From contig JADJJE010000013.1 in NCBI GenBank assembly GCA_016706685.1, positions 238,918 through 302,917 of the forward strand: a stretch of 64,000 nucleotides of DNA. The letters run 5' to 3'. The position numbers were made by a program, and so were the translations under genes. This DNA comes from Sandaracinaceae bacterium. Its GTDB lineage: Bacteria > Myxococcota_A > Polyangia > Polyangiales > Houyiibacteriaceae. Below the pieces are notes generated by a model. It was not told where the DNA came from, searched no databases, and saw only the letters and a list, made by a program, of their open reading frames with translations. Positions 1 through 8,725 of this stretch are shown here, piece after piece; positions within the stretch are counted from its first letter, which is position 1; each line of letters opens with the position of its first letter.

Positions 1-1
1 G

Positions 2-646
2 CTCTTCGACACCCTGGCCGAGCTCGGTCTCACGCCCACGCACCAAGGGGCCGACGAGCGCGCCCGCGAGCCCTTCGACCGAGAGACTCTGGTCGCGGCG
101 ATCAGCGCACGACCCCACGCGTTCGCCCTCGCGCGGCGCAAGGCTCCCACGTACTCGGCGTCGATCTCGGCGCAGCCTGCTGGCGAGCTGGGGGCCATCC
201 AGCTCGACTTCCCCGGCAGCCAGGATGCCTCGGCGGTGTTTGCCGTGGGTGACCGCTTGGCCGAGGTGTTTCGTGCCGAGCACGGTCTGGTGCATCCCAC
301 CTTCGAAGGCGAAGGGCAGTTCAACTCGGCCTCGGTGCTGGAGGCCGGGCGCCTGCAGCAGTACGGCCTCAAGGCGCCGGGCGCGCGCACCTGGTATGGG
401 CCGCACCTGCGCGCGCTGGTGGGCGAGGCGCGCTTCGCCAGTGCGGGTGGCGTGTTGCGTGAGACGGCGTGGGGTGCGCTCTGCCTCGACCTCGTGGCCG
501 ACCCCGAGAGCGCGCGCTTCACCACGCTCGCCCGTCGCCAGCGCGAAGCCTTCGCCGCGCTGTCTCCGTCCGGTGCATTCGGCGACTACAGCCACCCGGT
601 CATCAAGAAGCCGGGGCCCCGCTGGCGCCCGATCCCCGTCGCGTGA
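2..646 (+). CDS. Hypothetical protein, 3' part only
   Basis: The reading frame is open from the left edge of the window to a TGA at 644-646, so the N-terminus lies outside. The visible 214 residues show no signal peptide, membrane segment or motif that I recognise. They are a soluble alpha/beta-looking sequence containing several Trp and Tyr residues. Codon use matches the neighbouring genes (strong G/C in third positions), which supports real coding. It is followed after 72 bases by the sulfotransferase gene on the same strand; nothing in it suggests a shared function. The function is unknown. Confidence 0.7.
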   Translation, partial: LFDTLAELGLTPTHQGADERAREPFDRETLVAAISARPHAFALARRKAPTYSASISAQPAGELGAIQLDFPGSQDASAVFAVGDRLAEVFRAEHGLVHPTFEGEGQFNSASVLEAGRLQQYGLKAPGARTWYGPHLRALVGEARFASAGGVLRETAWGALCLDLVADPESARFTTLARRQREAFAALSPSGAFGDYSHPVIKKPGPRWRPIPVA

Positions 647-718
647 GCCAAGGAGCTCCACAGGCCGCGCTTGCGTTCTCTCCCGCGCTCGCCTGACACT
701 CGTCTCCTGCTAGGAAAC

Positions 719-1612
719 ATGAGCACGAGCACCTGGCCCACCAAGACGCGCGAGTTCCACAACCATCACTTCGACTCCACCATCTGGAACGACTTCGCCT
801 TCCGTGACGACGACATCATCATCGGCACGTACGCGAAGTCGGGCACCACGTGGATGCAGCAGATCATCTCGCAGCTGCTCTTCGCGGGCGAGGCGGGCCT
901 CGAGGTGGCGGACATGTCGCCGTGGCTGGACCTCCGCGTTCCGCCGAAGGAGGTCAAGCTCCCCGAGGTGGAAGCGCAGACGCACCGGCGCTTCATCAAG
1001 ACTCACCTGCCGGTGGACGCGCTCGTGTTCTCGCCCAAGGCCAAGTACCTGTACATCGGGCGCGATGGGCGCGACGTGGTGTGGAGCATGTACAACCACC
1101 ACCTGAACGGGAACGCGGCCTGGTACGGCGCGCTCAACGACACGCCGGGGCGCGTGGGGCCGCCCATCGAGCCGCCGCCCGACTCCGTCCATCAGTACTT
1201 CCGGGACTGGCTGGCGCGCGACGGTCACCCCTTCTGGCCCTTCTGGGAGAACATCCGCACGTGGTGGGCCACTCGCGACCTCCCCAACGTCCAGCTGGTG
1301 CACTTCGCGGACCTGAAGGCCGACATGCCCGCGCAGATCCGGCGCATCGCCGCGTTCCTCGACATCCCCATCGACGAGTCCAAGTGGGACCAGATCGTGG
1401 ACCACTGCACCTTCGAGTACATGAAGGCCAACGCCACCAAGTCGGTGCCCCTCGGGGGCGCCTTCTGGGACGGCGGGGCGCAGACCTTCGTGCACCGCGG
1501 CACCAACGGCCGCTGGCGCGACACGCTGACCGACGATGATTGCGCCGCCTACGAGGCCCGCGCGCGAGCCGAGCTGGGCGACGAGTGCGCGCGCTGGCTG
1601 GCCGCCGAGTAG
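719..1612 (+). CDS. Sulfotransferase family protein (PAPS-dependent)
   Basis: This is probably a cytosolic sulfotransferase that moves a sulfuryl group from PAPS to a hydroxyl or amine of a small molecule; the acceptor cannot be told. The 297-residue product has the 5'-phosphosulfate loop YAKSGTTW near residues 38-45. The 3'-phosphate-binding region follows later (YIGRDGRDVVWSMYNHH), as in the Sulfotransfer_1 family, and the length is typical. The ATG at 719 is preceded by AGGAAAC; an upstream in-frame start at 671 has no ribosome site and would add nonconserved residues. The gene converges with the MocR gene on the other strand. That gene's frame stays open antisense across the whole of this gene, which is discussed in the findings. 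Confidence 0.88.
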   Translation: MSTSTWPTKTREFHNHHFDSTIWNDFAFRDDDIIIGTYAKSGTTWMQQIISQLLFAGEAGLEVADMSPWLDLRVPPKEVKLPEVEAQTHRRFIKTHLPVDALVFSPKAKYLYIGRDGRDVVWSMYNHHLNGNAAWYGALNDTPGRVGPPIEPPPDSVHQYFRDWLARDGHPFWPFWENIRTWWATRDLPNVQLVHFADLKADMPAQIRRIAAFLDIPIDESKWDQIVDHCTFEYMKANATKSVPLGGAFWDGGAQTFVHRGTNGRWRDTLTDDDCAAYEARARAELGDECARWLAAE

Positions 1613-1616
1613 TGGG

Positions 1617-3022
1617 CTAGCCGCGCCCGTGAGGGACCGCAGGCAGAGCGCGCCCAGCTTGGCCAGGGCGGCGTCGGTGCGCGCGTCGAACGGGCTCGCG
1701 CAGTTGAGGCGCAGGTACCCGCGGTGGCGGCCGGTGGGGGAGAACAACGGGCCGGGCGCCACGCCCACGCCGCTGCGCAGGGCGCTGCGATAGAGCGCGA
1801 TGGCGTCCACGCCCTCGGGCAGCTGCACCCACAGCACGTGCCCGCCGCTGGGGCGCGTGCAGCGCGTGCCGGGCGGGAAGTGTCGGCGCACGGCCAGGCC
1901 CACCGCGCTCACCTGATCGCGGTACGCAGCGCGCAGCCGGCGGATGTGCGTGTCGTAGCCGCCCCCTTCGAGGTAGCTGGCCACGACCAGCTGCGGGAGG
2001 CTGGCGCTGGCGAACGACACGGCCAGCTTGGCATCGAGCACGGCGTCGTAGAAGCGACCCGGGGCCACCCAGCCCACCCGCAGGCCCGGCGAGAGCACCT
2101 TGCTGACCGAGCTGCACGACAGCACCCAGCCACCGCGATCGAAGGCCTTGAGGGAGCTGGGGCGCTGCCCGTCGTGCGCGAGCTCGCCGTACAGGTCGTC
2201 CTCGATGAGCGGGAGCTTGGCGCGCACGCACAGCTTCACGAGCCGCGCCTTGTCGGCGTCGGACAGCAGGCTGCCGCAGGGGTTGTTGAAGTTGGGCACC
2301 AGCACGCACGCGCTCGCGCCATCGGCCACCATCCGCTCGAACAGCCCGAGGTCGAGACCACGCTCGGGCGTGCTGGGCACCTCCACCGGAACGCGCCCCA
2401 TGAACTGGATCTTCTCGATGATGCCGAAGTAGGTGGGCGACTGGACCAGCACGCGGTCGCCCGGCTGGGTGGTGGCGGCCAGGCTCAGGTAGATGGCCTC
2501 CATGGCGCCGGTGGTGGTGATGATGTCGCTGGGCTGGAGGTTGGCGCCCGCGTCGGCCGCGTGCGCCGCGATGGCACGCCGCAAGCGCGCAGGACCGGGG
2601 GGCAGCGCATAGCCGAAGGCCTCCTCCGGCGACTCTCGCATGATGCGCGTGGCCAGGCGCCCGAGCGCGCTCAGCGGCAGGTGCACCGGGTCGGGCAGTG
2701 CAGTGCCCAGGGCCACGAGGTCGGGCGCGGCGGTCTCGCGCAGCACGGAGAGGCCACGCAGGCGCTCGTCCTCCGGGAGCGGCACGCTGGGCTCGGGCAC
2801 TGGCAACCAGAGGCGGGGCGTGTCCCGCACGAAGTAGCCCGAGCGCGGTCGAGCCTCCACCAGGCCGCGCGTCTCGAGCACTCGGAACGCGTGCTGCGCC
2901 GTGGCCACGCTCACGCCCCAGCGGTCGCGCACGTGCCTCACCGAGGGCAGCCGGTGCCCGGGCAGCAGCGTGCCATCATGGATCAGCCGCTCGAGGCGCT
3001 GGGCGACGTCTTCGTAGAGCAT
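1617..3022 (-). CDS. MocR-type GntR/aminotransferase regulator (3' end frameshifted)
   Basis: This is a transcription factor of the MocR (GntR) subfamily: an N-terminal winged helix fused to a fold-type I aminotransferase domain that binds PLP or an amino-PLP adduct. The helix-turn-helix lies at about residues 1-70 (LPSVRHVRDRWGVS). The aminotransferase domain follows, with NFNNPCG and the lysine region SSVSKVLSPGLRVGW. The ATG at 3022 is chosen because a large palindrome lies just upstream at 3038-3081; an ATG at 3067 would put half of it inside the gene. The domain ends at about 1645 but the frame has no stop until 710. A TAG at 1617-1619 lies one frame away and would be reached with one extra G near 1630, so a one-base deletion is likely. 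The gene is divergent from an EamA exporter, a common MocR arrangement. Confidence 0.85.
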
Positions 3023-3037
3023 GACAGTTGGATCCCG

Positions 3038-3081
3038 TTGGACCAGTACAGATGGTGACCGACGCATCTGTGCTGGTCCAA
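3038..3081. promoter_or_regulatory. MocR operator: 17-bp inverted repeat between divergent genes
   Basis: The arms 3038-3054 (TTGGACCAGTACAGATG) and 3065-3081 are inverted repeats with one mismatch, separated by 10 bp. The site lies 15 bp upstream of the regulator start and 53 bp upstream of the EamA transporter start. It is therefore a strong candidate for the regulator's own operator controlling both genes. The half-site TGGACCAG is palindrome-like itself. That the regulator binds here is an inference from position and symmetry. Confidence 0.75.
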
Positions 3082-3134
3082 CTGTTCTTTCTCTGAATCT
3101 GTGCCGAAGTGGATGCGGACGCCAGGCTCTATGC

Positions 3135-4049
3135 ATGCCTAGCACCGCGCTCCTCCCGGCGGCCGAACCGCCCGTCGGCGTCTCCCCCTCCCGCTTCAGC
3201 GACACCTTCACAGGCCTCTGGCTCGGCACGGTGGCCGTGGCCGCTTTCAGTCTGACCATGCCCATGACGCGCCTCGCGCTGCGCGACCTCGATCCCATCT
3301 CCGTCGCCACGGGTCGGGCCGCGCTCGCTGCGACGCTGGCGCTACCGCTGCTGTTGGCGCGCCGCGCACGCTGGCCCGGCTGGCCGCTCGCGCTGCGCCT
3401 CGCTGGGGTCGGCCTGTGCGTGGCCGTGGGCTTCCCCATCACCATCGCGTGGGCCATGCAGGAGGGGAGCGCCTCGCAAGCTGGGCTGGTGCTGGGGCTC
3501 GCGCCCATGGCCACGGCCGCCTTTGCCGCGCTCCGCTACGGTGAGACACGGCGCGCCCGCTTCTGGTGGATGTCGGCGGCGGCCACGCTCACGGTCGTCG
3601 CCTTCGCGCGCCACCACGGCGGCGGCGCGCTGCAGCCGTCGGACGCGCTGCTGCTGGCGGCCGTGGGCTTCACGGCGGTCGGCTATGGCTCCGGTGCACA
3701 GCTGACCCGTGAGCTGCCCAGCGTGGAGGTCATCGCGTGGGCTGTGTTGCTGGTGGCGCCGCTGACCGTGCCGTGGGCGCTCTTCGCGCTGCGCGAGCAG
3801 CACAGCCTGCCGGGGCTGCCCGCGATGGGCGGGCTGGTCTACGTGGGGACCATCTCGCAGCTGCTCGCGTTCGTGCCGTGGTACACGGGGCTCGCGCGCG
3901 GCGGAGTCACCACGGTCAGCCAGGTGCAGCTGCTTCAGCCCTTCCTCACGTTCTTGGGGGCCGCGTGGCTCGTGGGCGAGTCGCTGCCCATGACGCTGTG
4001 GGGCTTCGGCGGTCTGGTGGCGCTCTTCGTGTGGCTCGGCCGGCGCTAG
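3135..4049 (+). CDS. EamA/DMT-family permease
   Basis: An inner-membrane drug/metabolite exporter of the EamA (DUF6) family, 304 residues and about ten hydrophobic segments in two repeated halves. Typical features are the first-helix run ending FSLTMPMTRLALRDLDP (choice of transporter orientation and N-half start) and the C-half stretch LAFVPWYTGLARGG followed by QLLQPFLTFLGAAWLVGE. The ATG at 3135 gives about 30 residues before the first helix. An in-frame ATG at 3021 is also open but lies across the MocR operator and is rejected. The partner regulator is the divergent MocR gene, so the exported compound may be an amino acid, amine or vitamin B6-related effector. That substrate is a guess from family context only. 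Confidence 0.88.
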   Translation: MPSTALLPAAEPPVGVSPSRFSDTFTGLWLGTVAVAAFSLTMPMTRLALRDLDPISVATGRAALAATLALPLLLARRARWPGWPLALRLAGVGLCVAVGFPITIAWAMQEGSASQAGLVLGLAPMATAAFAALRYGETRRARFWWMSAAATLTVVAFARHHGGGALQPSDALLLAAVGFTAVGYGSGAQLTRELPSVEVIAWAVLLVAPLTVPWALFALREQHSLPGLPAMGGLVYVGTISQLLAFVPWYTGLARGGVTTVSQVQLLQPFLTFLGAAWLVGESLPMTLWGFGGLVALFVWLGRR

Positions 4050-4159
4050 CGGTGCCGCCGCATTTCGGTCCGATGTCGATCGGGTAAATAGCGCCGCGCT
4101 CCGTGCGCCTACATGGAAGAACGAAGCGCGGGTGCCTAGACTCTTCGGGAGAGGCCCCC

Positions 4160-5053
4160 ATGGCGCAACAAAGTGCGTTCGTTCGCGAGATTGAGCTCTG
4201 GTCGCCGCAACGCGGCCATGACTGGCGGCGCACGACCACCGGTCCCGCCGGGCAGAGCGAAGAACAGGTGACGATCCACGGCACAGCCCAAGGGACGGCG
4301 CGCCTGGTGCGGCGTGTGCTCTCCACGCAGCGACCCGAGCTGGACAGCGAGGACCGCGAGACCGTGGTCGTGGCCTTTCCGCTGTTCCACGCGCAGCGGC
4401 TCTCCACAGTGGTGGTGCTGCGCTGTCACAGCGAGACGGGCCGCGGGGGCTGCGTGGAGGTCTGGGAGCCGAGCCAGAACGCCGAGCTGGTGCACGCCGA
4501 AGGCTACTACGGGGTGCTCGGCGACTTCGAGATGTCGAGTCGCCTCGCGCGCTTTCGGCGTGGCATCGGGCTTCCGGGAATCACCTGGGACCGCCACCGG
4601 CCTCACATCATCGACGACCTGCGCTACTCGCCTCACTTCTTGCGCGCCGCCCTGGCGCGGGAGCACGCGCTGGCCGTGGGGCTCGGGGTGCCCATCGTGC
4701 GGCAGAACGAGGTCGAGCACGTGTTGGTGTTCCTGACAGCCCAGCGCTCACCGCCGGCGCGCGCCATCGAGATCTGGATCCCGGACGCGCAGGGGCGGCT
4801 GTGGCTGGACCATGGGGCCTACGACACGGGACTCGAAGCGTTGGGCCGCGCGAGCCGGACCACCTGCCTGATGCCCGGGGAGGGCGTGGCCGGCCGCGCG
4901 GCGAAGGCCGGCGAGCCGCTCGTCTGGTCGAGGCAGAGCAAGCAGAACGATGCAACCGACAGCGACGCCGCGCGGGCCGGCCTGGTGCTGGGCGTGGCGC
5001 TGCCGCTCGTGGAGAGCACTGGCACACGGGCTGTGTTGGTGCTGCGGTCGTAG
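4160..5053 (+). CDS. GAF-domain protein
   Basis: A 297-residue cytosolic protein with two GAF-like regions. The first covers about residues 60-190 (containing GIGLPGITWDRHRPHIIDDL). The second covers about 200-297 (PGEGVAGRAAKAGEPLVW, then GVALPLVE). The GxGLPGxxW and GEGVAGRAA phrases are the usual way a GAF fold presents its ligand pocket. No kinase, cyclase, phosphodiesterase or helix-turn-helix domain is attached, so it is a stand-alone sensor or a partner of another protein. GGGAGAGG precedes the ATG at 4160. The ligand and partner are unknown. The next gene is convergent. Confidence 0.75.
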   Translation: MAQQSAFVREIELWSPQRGHDWRRTTTGPAGQSEEQVTIHGTAQGTARLVRRVLSTQRPELDSEDRETVVVAFPLFHAQRLSTVVVLRCHSETGRGGCVEVWEPSQNAELVHAEGYYGVLGDFEMSSRLARFRRGIGLPGITWDRHRPHIIDDLRYSPHFLRAALAREHALAVGLGVPIVRQNEVEHVLVFLTAQRSPPARAIEIWIPDAQGRLWLDHGAYDTGLEALGRASRTTCLMPGEGVAGRAAKAGEPLVWSRQSKQNDATDSDAARAGLVLGVALPLVESTGTRAVLVLRS

Positions 5054-5087
5054 AGCAGAGCGGCACGCATGCGCGGCGAAGGTGGGG

Positions 5088-5585
5088 CTACAGGCGGATG
5101 TACGCGTCGATCCGCGACAGGAAGCTCGCGCAGTGGGTCCTGTATGCGCACCTCGCGCTCATGAACTCTCCGAGTGACACCGCCCAGCTCGACTCGCCGC
5201 TCCGGACTCCGTACGAGTGCGTGTAGCCACCGCCGTGGACCCGGCTCACGGCGGCGACCACCCAGTCGACGTCGTCGAGGTCACCCGTGCAGAAGCCGTG
5301 CGCCACGGTGCGCGACCACGTGCGGGTGTACGTGTCGGGTTGCTCGCCGGGGTGGCGCCGGACGGCGGCGATGGTCTCCGTGATGGACTCGAGCGAATCC
5401 GCCCCGAGGTATTCGCTGACCACACGGCGTGCGTGGGAACGAGGCGCGAGGACCTGCTCGAACGCGTAGGCGCCCTCGTCGGTCCAGCCGTCCACGCTGG
5501 GCCAGGCCAGCACGAGGCGTGGGGTGCGATGCGACCCATCGAGCCACGCGGTCACTTCGCCCGTCTTCGAGAGCCAGCGGGTCAT
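5088..5585 (-). CDS. Hypothetical protein
   Basis: A 165-residue soluble protein with no recognised family. It is rich in Trp, Tyr and Ser, and has no signal peptide or membrane segment. The ATG at 5585 is preferred over one at 5621 because the extra residues look like noncoding translation. The gene converges with the GAF-domain gene (35 bp between stops) and is divergent from the nitrate transporter operon. A competing frame on the plus strand (5217-5669) is open but Arg/His-rich in the way antisense frames of G+C-rich genes are. I favour the minus strand with moderate confidence. Confidence 0.55.
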   Translation of the reverse strand: MTRWLSKTGEVTAWLDGSHRTPRLVLAWPSVDGWTDEGAYAFEQVLAPRSHARRVVSEYLGADSLESITETIAAVRRHPGEQPDTYTRTWSRTVAHGFCTGDLDDVDWVVAAVSRVHGGGYTHSYGVRSGESSWAVSLGEFMSARCAYRTHCASFLSRIDAYIRL

Positions 5586-5722
5586 GCGGGGCAGTCTATT
5601 CGGACCCCGGGACGCCGACACAATTTAGTCGTCGTCCGTTCACCTCCGCGAAACAGCAGCTCCAACTGACCATTTCACTACGGCGAAATCGCGCGGAAAC
5701 GTCGGCCGATCACGGTACGACC

Positions 5723-7063
5723 ATGACCGACATCAATGAATCGAACGTCGCCGCGAACGAGTCCGAAACAACGAGCGAGGCCCCGCTCGCCCCGGTCGGA
5801 CGTCGTGGCTTCCTGAAGTGGAGCGCGGCGGGCGTCGGTGCCGCCGCGCTGAGCGCCACGGGTTGCGGCAGCGACGAGCCGGCCGCGCGCCCGGCTCAGG
5901 GGAGCGCTGGCGGCACGGGACCGGAGCTGTCCGAGGTGCGCCTCGGAATGATCGCGCTAACCGACTGCGCGCCCATCGTCATCGCGCAGGAGAAGGGCTT
6001 CTTCCGCCGCCATGGCATCAGCGCCACCATCGTGAAGGGGGCGAGCTGGGCGGCCATCCGTGACTCGCTCACCAACGGGTCCATCCATGGCACCCACATG
6101 CTGCTGGGGATGCCCATCGCGTCCACCATGGGCCTGCTCGGGTCCCCGCGCGTGCCCATGGTGGCGCCGTGGATGATCAACCGGAACGGGCAGGCCATCA
6201 CGCTCGCGAACCGGTTCAAGGGCCGCGTGGCGGCTGACCCGGCCGCCATGCTGCCCTTCGTACAGGAGGCGAAGGCGGCGGGCTCACCGCTCACCTTTGC
6301 CATGACGTTTCCGCCCGGCACGCACGCCATGTGGATGCGCTACTGGCTGGCGGCCGGGGGCATCCACCCCGACCGCGACGTGGCGCTCGTCACCATCCCG
6401 CCTCCGCAGATGGTCGCCAACATGCGCGTGGACCGCATGCATGGCTTCTGCGTGGGCGAGCCCTGGAACGCCCGCGCGATCGCCGACGGCATCGGCTACA
6501 CGGCCACCACCACGCAGGAGATGTGGCAAGACCACCCGGAGAAGGTCCTGGCCTTCCGCGAGGACTTCACCACCCAGAATCCGCGCACGGTGAAGGCCAT
6601 GCTGAAGGCCATGCACGAGGCCAGCTTGTGGCTCGACGAGCCGGCCAACCGCCCCGAGCTGGCGGCCATCCTCTCGCGCACCACCTACGTGAACTGTGGC
6701 CCGGAAGTGCTGCTTCCCCGCCTCCAGGGCCACTACGACTACGGCGACGGCCGCGTCTCCGAGCACACCCACGCCATGACCTTCCAGGCGCGCAACACCA
6801 ACCGCCCGCAGGAGAAGTACGCGGTGTGGTGGCTCACGCAGTTCCGGCGCTGGGGCATGGTGACCGGTGCGCCCGACTACGCGGGGGTCGCGCGCAAGGT
6901 CATGCGCGGCGACCTCTACGACGAGGCCATGAGCGAGCTGGGCTACACGCACGGAGGCGTGAACGATGCCCCCGAGACGCTCTTCGACGGTCGCACGTTC
7001 GATCCCGCCCAGGCCGAAGCGTACGCGACCTCCTTCACCACGCACGCCGTTCGCAACAGCTGA
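5723..7063 (+). CDS. nrtA: NrtA/CmpA-type ABC substrate-binding lipoprotein
   Basis: Periplasmic substrate-binding component of a nitrate/nitrite-type ABC importer, 446 residues. The N-terminus has a twin-arginine-like signal (GRRGFLKWSAAGVG) ending in a lipobox-like TGC near residue 50, so it is probably a lipid-anchored Tat substrate. The mature part carries NrtA/CmpA family phrases: IALTDCAPIVIAQEKGFF, SWAAIRDSL, and CVGEPWNARAIADGIGY. The same fold also serves bicarbonate (CmpA), so nitrate is an inference, strengthened by the Nap, Nir and Nor genes in this window. The ATG at 5723 gives the signal peptide a normal position. The gene heads an operon with permease and two ATPases. Confidence 0.85.
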   Translation: MTDINESNVAANESETTSEAPLAPVGRRGFLKWSAAGVGAAALSATGCGSDEPAARPAQGSAGGTGPELSEVRLGMIALTDCAPIVIAQEKGFFRRHGISATIVKGASWAAIRDSLTNGSIHGTHMLLGMPIASTMGLLGSPRVPMVAPWMINRNGQAITLANRFKGRVAADPAAMLPFVQEAKAAGSPLTFAMTFPPGTHAMWMRYWLAAGGIHPDRDVALVTIPPPQMVANMRVDRMHGFCVGEPWNARAIADGIGYTATTTQEMWQDHPEKVLAFREDFTTQNPRTVKAMLKAMHEASLWLDEPANRPELAAILSRTTYVNCGPEVLLPRLQGHYDYGDGRVSEHTHAMTFQARNTNRPQEKYAVWWLTQFRRWGMVTGAPDYAGVARKVMRGDLYDEAMSELGYTHGGVNDAPETLFDGRTFDPAQAEAYATSFTTHAVRNS

Positions 7064-7083
7064 CCCGATTAGGAGCACCCCAC

Positions 7084-7878
7084 GTGGACAAAGCGCTGAC
7101 CCTGAAGATTCGGACCTTCCTCGAGAACCTCCTCCTTCCTTTCGTGGGCATCGGCGTCGTCGTCGCCGGGTGGTCAGTCGCATCGGCGAGCTTCGCCGAG
7201 CAGCTGCCTTCTCCGATGGAGACCTGGGAGGCGAGCAAGCTCTACGTGCTGGCTCCCTTCGAGAAGCGGGGTGAGCTCGACCAGGGCATCCTGCGGTTCA
7301 CGTGGTACTCGCTCGTGCGGGTGGCGGAGGGCTATGCGCTGGGCATGGCGCTGGCTGTGCCGCTCGGGCTGGTCTTGGGGGCGTCCAAGACGTTCGCGAA
7401 GTCCTTCGACCCCATCATCCAGATCCTGCGGCCCGTGTCGCCGCTGGCTTGGCTGCCGCTTGGCCTCGTGTTGTTCGGACAGCCCGACCCGGCCGGCACG
7501 TTCACCATCGCCATGTGCTCCATGTGGCCCACGGTCATGAACACGGCGCTCGGTATCCGCTCCATCCCCGAGGACTACATGAACGTGGCGCGCGTGCTGC
7601 GGCTCTCGCGCACCAAGACGCTGTTCAAGATCATGATCCCCGCGGCGCTCCCCTACATGTTCACGGGGTTCCGGCTGAGCCTCGGCATCGCCTGGCTCGT
7701 GATCGTGGCCAGCGAGATGCTCACGGGCTCCCCCGGCGTGGGTGGGTTCCTCTGGCAGGAGTACAACAGCCTCATCTACGAGCACCTGATCCTCTGCATC
7801 GTGACCATTGGCTTGGTCGGGTTCCTGCTCGACCGTCTCATGGGCGTCATGGAGCGCTCGCTCTTCGCGAAAGTCTGA
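7084..7878 (+). CDS. nrtB: NrtB-type ABC permease
   Basis: Inner-membrane permease of the nitrate/taurine-type ABC transporter, 264 residues with about six membrane segments. The cytoplasmic EAA-like loop reads NVARVLRLSRTKTLFKIMIPAALPYMFTG, where it would contact the ATPases. Conserved stretches such as LRPVSPLAWLPLGLVLFG and IAWLVIVASEMLTGSPGVGG are typical of NrtB/CmpB. The start is GTG at 7084, with AGGAG about 9 bp upstream. It lies 20 bp after nrtA and 10 bp before the first ATPase gene, so the four genes are almost certainly one transcript. Confidence 0.9.
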   Translation: MDKALTLKIRTFLENLLLPFVGIGVVVAGWSVASASFAEQLPSPMETWEASKLYVLAPFEKRGELDQGILRFTWYSLVRVAEGYALGMALAVPLGLVLGASKTFAKSFDPIIQILRPVSPLAWLPLGLVLFGQPDPAGTFTIAMCSMWPTVMNTALGIRSIPEDYMNVARVLRLSRTKTLFKIMIPAALPYMFTGFRLSLGIAWLVIVASEMLTGSPGVGGFLWQEYNSLIYEHLILCIVTIGLVGFLLDRLMGVMERSLFAKV

Positions 7879-7888
7879 GGGAAACCGC

Positions 7889-8725
7889 ATGGCGTATCTC
7901 GAAGTCAAAGGTCTCGGAAAGTCGTTTGCGCGCGGCGGAGGCACGCTCGAGGTGCTGTCCAACGTGTCGCTGTCGGTCGAGAAGGGCGAGCTCGTCGCCA
8001 TCGTCGGCTACTCGGGGTCGGGCAAGACCACGCTCGTCTCCTTACTGGCGGGGCTCATCGAGCCGGACACCGGCAGCATCGTGCTGGACGGAAAGCCGGT
8101 GAGCGCCCCGGGGCGTGACCGCGCGGTGGTGTTCCAGAGCTATGGCCTGCTGCCCTGGATGACTGTGCGACAGAACGTGGCGCTCGCCGTGGACGCGTCG
8201 AACCCCGAGCTGCCGAAGGCGGAGCGCGCGGCGTTGGTGGAGAAGTACATCACCCTGGTGGGTCTCGCTCACGCGCACGATCGCAAGCCTGCTCAGCTCT
8301 CGGGCGGCATGAAGCAGCGCGTGGCCGTGGCGCGCGCGCTGTGCACCGACCCCGACGTGCTGCTGCTGGACGAGCCCTTCGGCGCGCTCGACGCCCTGAC
8401 GCGCGCCGGCATGCAGCGAGAGATCGCGCGGCTGGTGCGCGAGAGCGGCAAGACGGCCGTGCTCATCACGAACGACGTGGAAGAGGCCATCCTGCTGGCG
8501 GATCGCATCATCCCGCTCTCGGCGGGCCCGTCGGCGACGCTGCTCGACCCCGTGCCAGTGCCCTTCGCGTTCCCACGCGACCGCCGTGAGCTCTCGCGCG
8601 AGCACGACTACAAGGCCATCCGCGCCCACGTGCTGGCCACCTTGATTGCGAGCTCGAAGAAGCGCGCGGTCGCGCCCGAGACCAAGAGCGTTGCCATCCC
8701 CCGCGCCGAAGAGGTCATCGCATGA
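7889..8725 (+). CDS. nrtC: NrtC/D-type ABC ATPase, first copy
   Basis: ATP-binding subunit of the nitrate-type importer, 278 residues. Walker A is GYSGSGKT at about residues 40-47, the signature is LSGGMKQR, and Walker B is DVLLLDEPFGALD. Classical cyanobacterial NrtC carries a C-terminal substrate-binding-like domain; this protein lacks it and ends soon after the nucleotide-binding domain. It is therefore NrtD-like in architecture and is named nrtC only by position. Its stop overlaps the start of the second ATPase by 4 bp (ATGA), consistent with translational coupling and a heterodimeric ATPase pair. Confidence 0.85.
   Translation: MAYLEVKGLGKSFARGGGTLEVLSNVSLSVEKGELVAIVGYSGSGKTTLVSLLAGLIEPDTGSIVLDGKPVSAPGRDRAVVFQSYGLLPWMTVRQNVALAVDASNPELPKAERAALVEKYITLVGLAHAHDRKPAQLSGGMKQRVAVARALCTDPDVLLLDEPFGALDALTRAGMQREIARLVRESGKTAVLITNDVEEAILLADRIIPLSAGPSATLLDPVPVPFAFPRDRRELSREHDYKAIRAHVLATLIASSKKRAVAPETKSVAIPRAEEVIA

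Noticed and set aside
710..1616. Open minus-strand frame continuing the MocR gene over the sulfotransferase
   Set aside because: The translation after the aminotransferase domain is Arg/Val/Leu-rich antisense of a clear sulfotransferase gene; a one-base deletion near 1630 explains the missing stop.
1724..3058. Plus-strand frame of 444 codons over the MocR gene
   Set aside because: Antisense of a clear aminotransferase-type regulator; no motif or plausible start.
5672..5689. ATTTC-N8-GAAAT inverted repeat upstream of nrtA
   Set aside because: Short arms and no second copy; not enough to call a regulatory site, though it lies where one would be expected.
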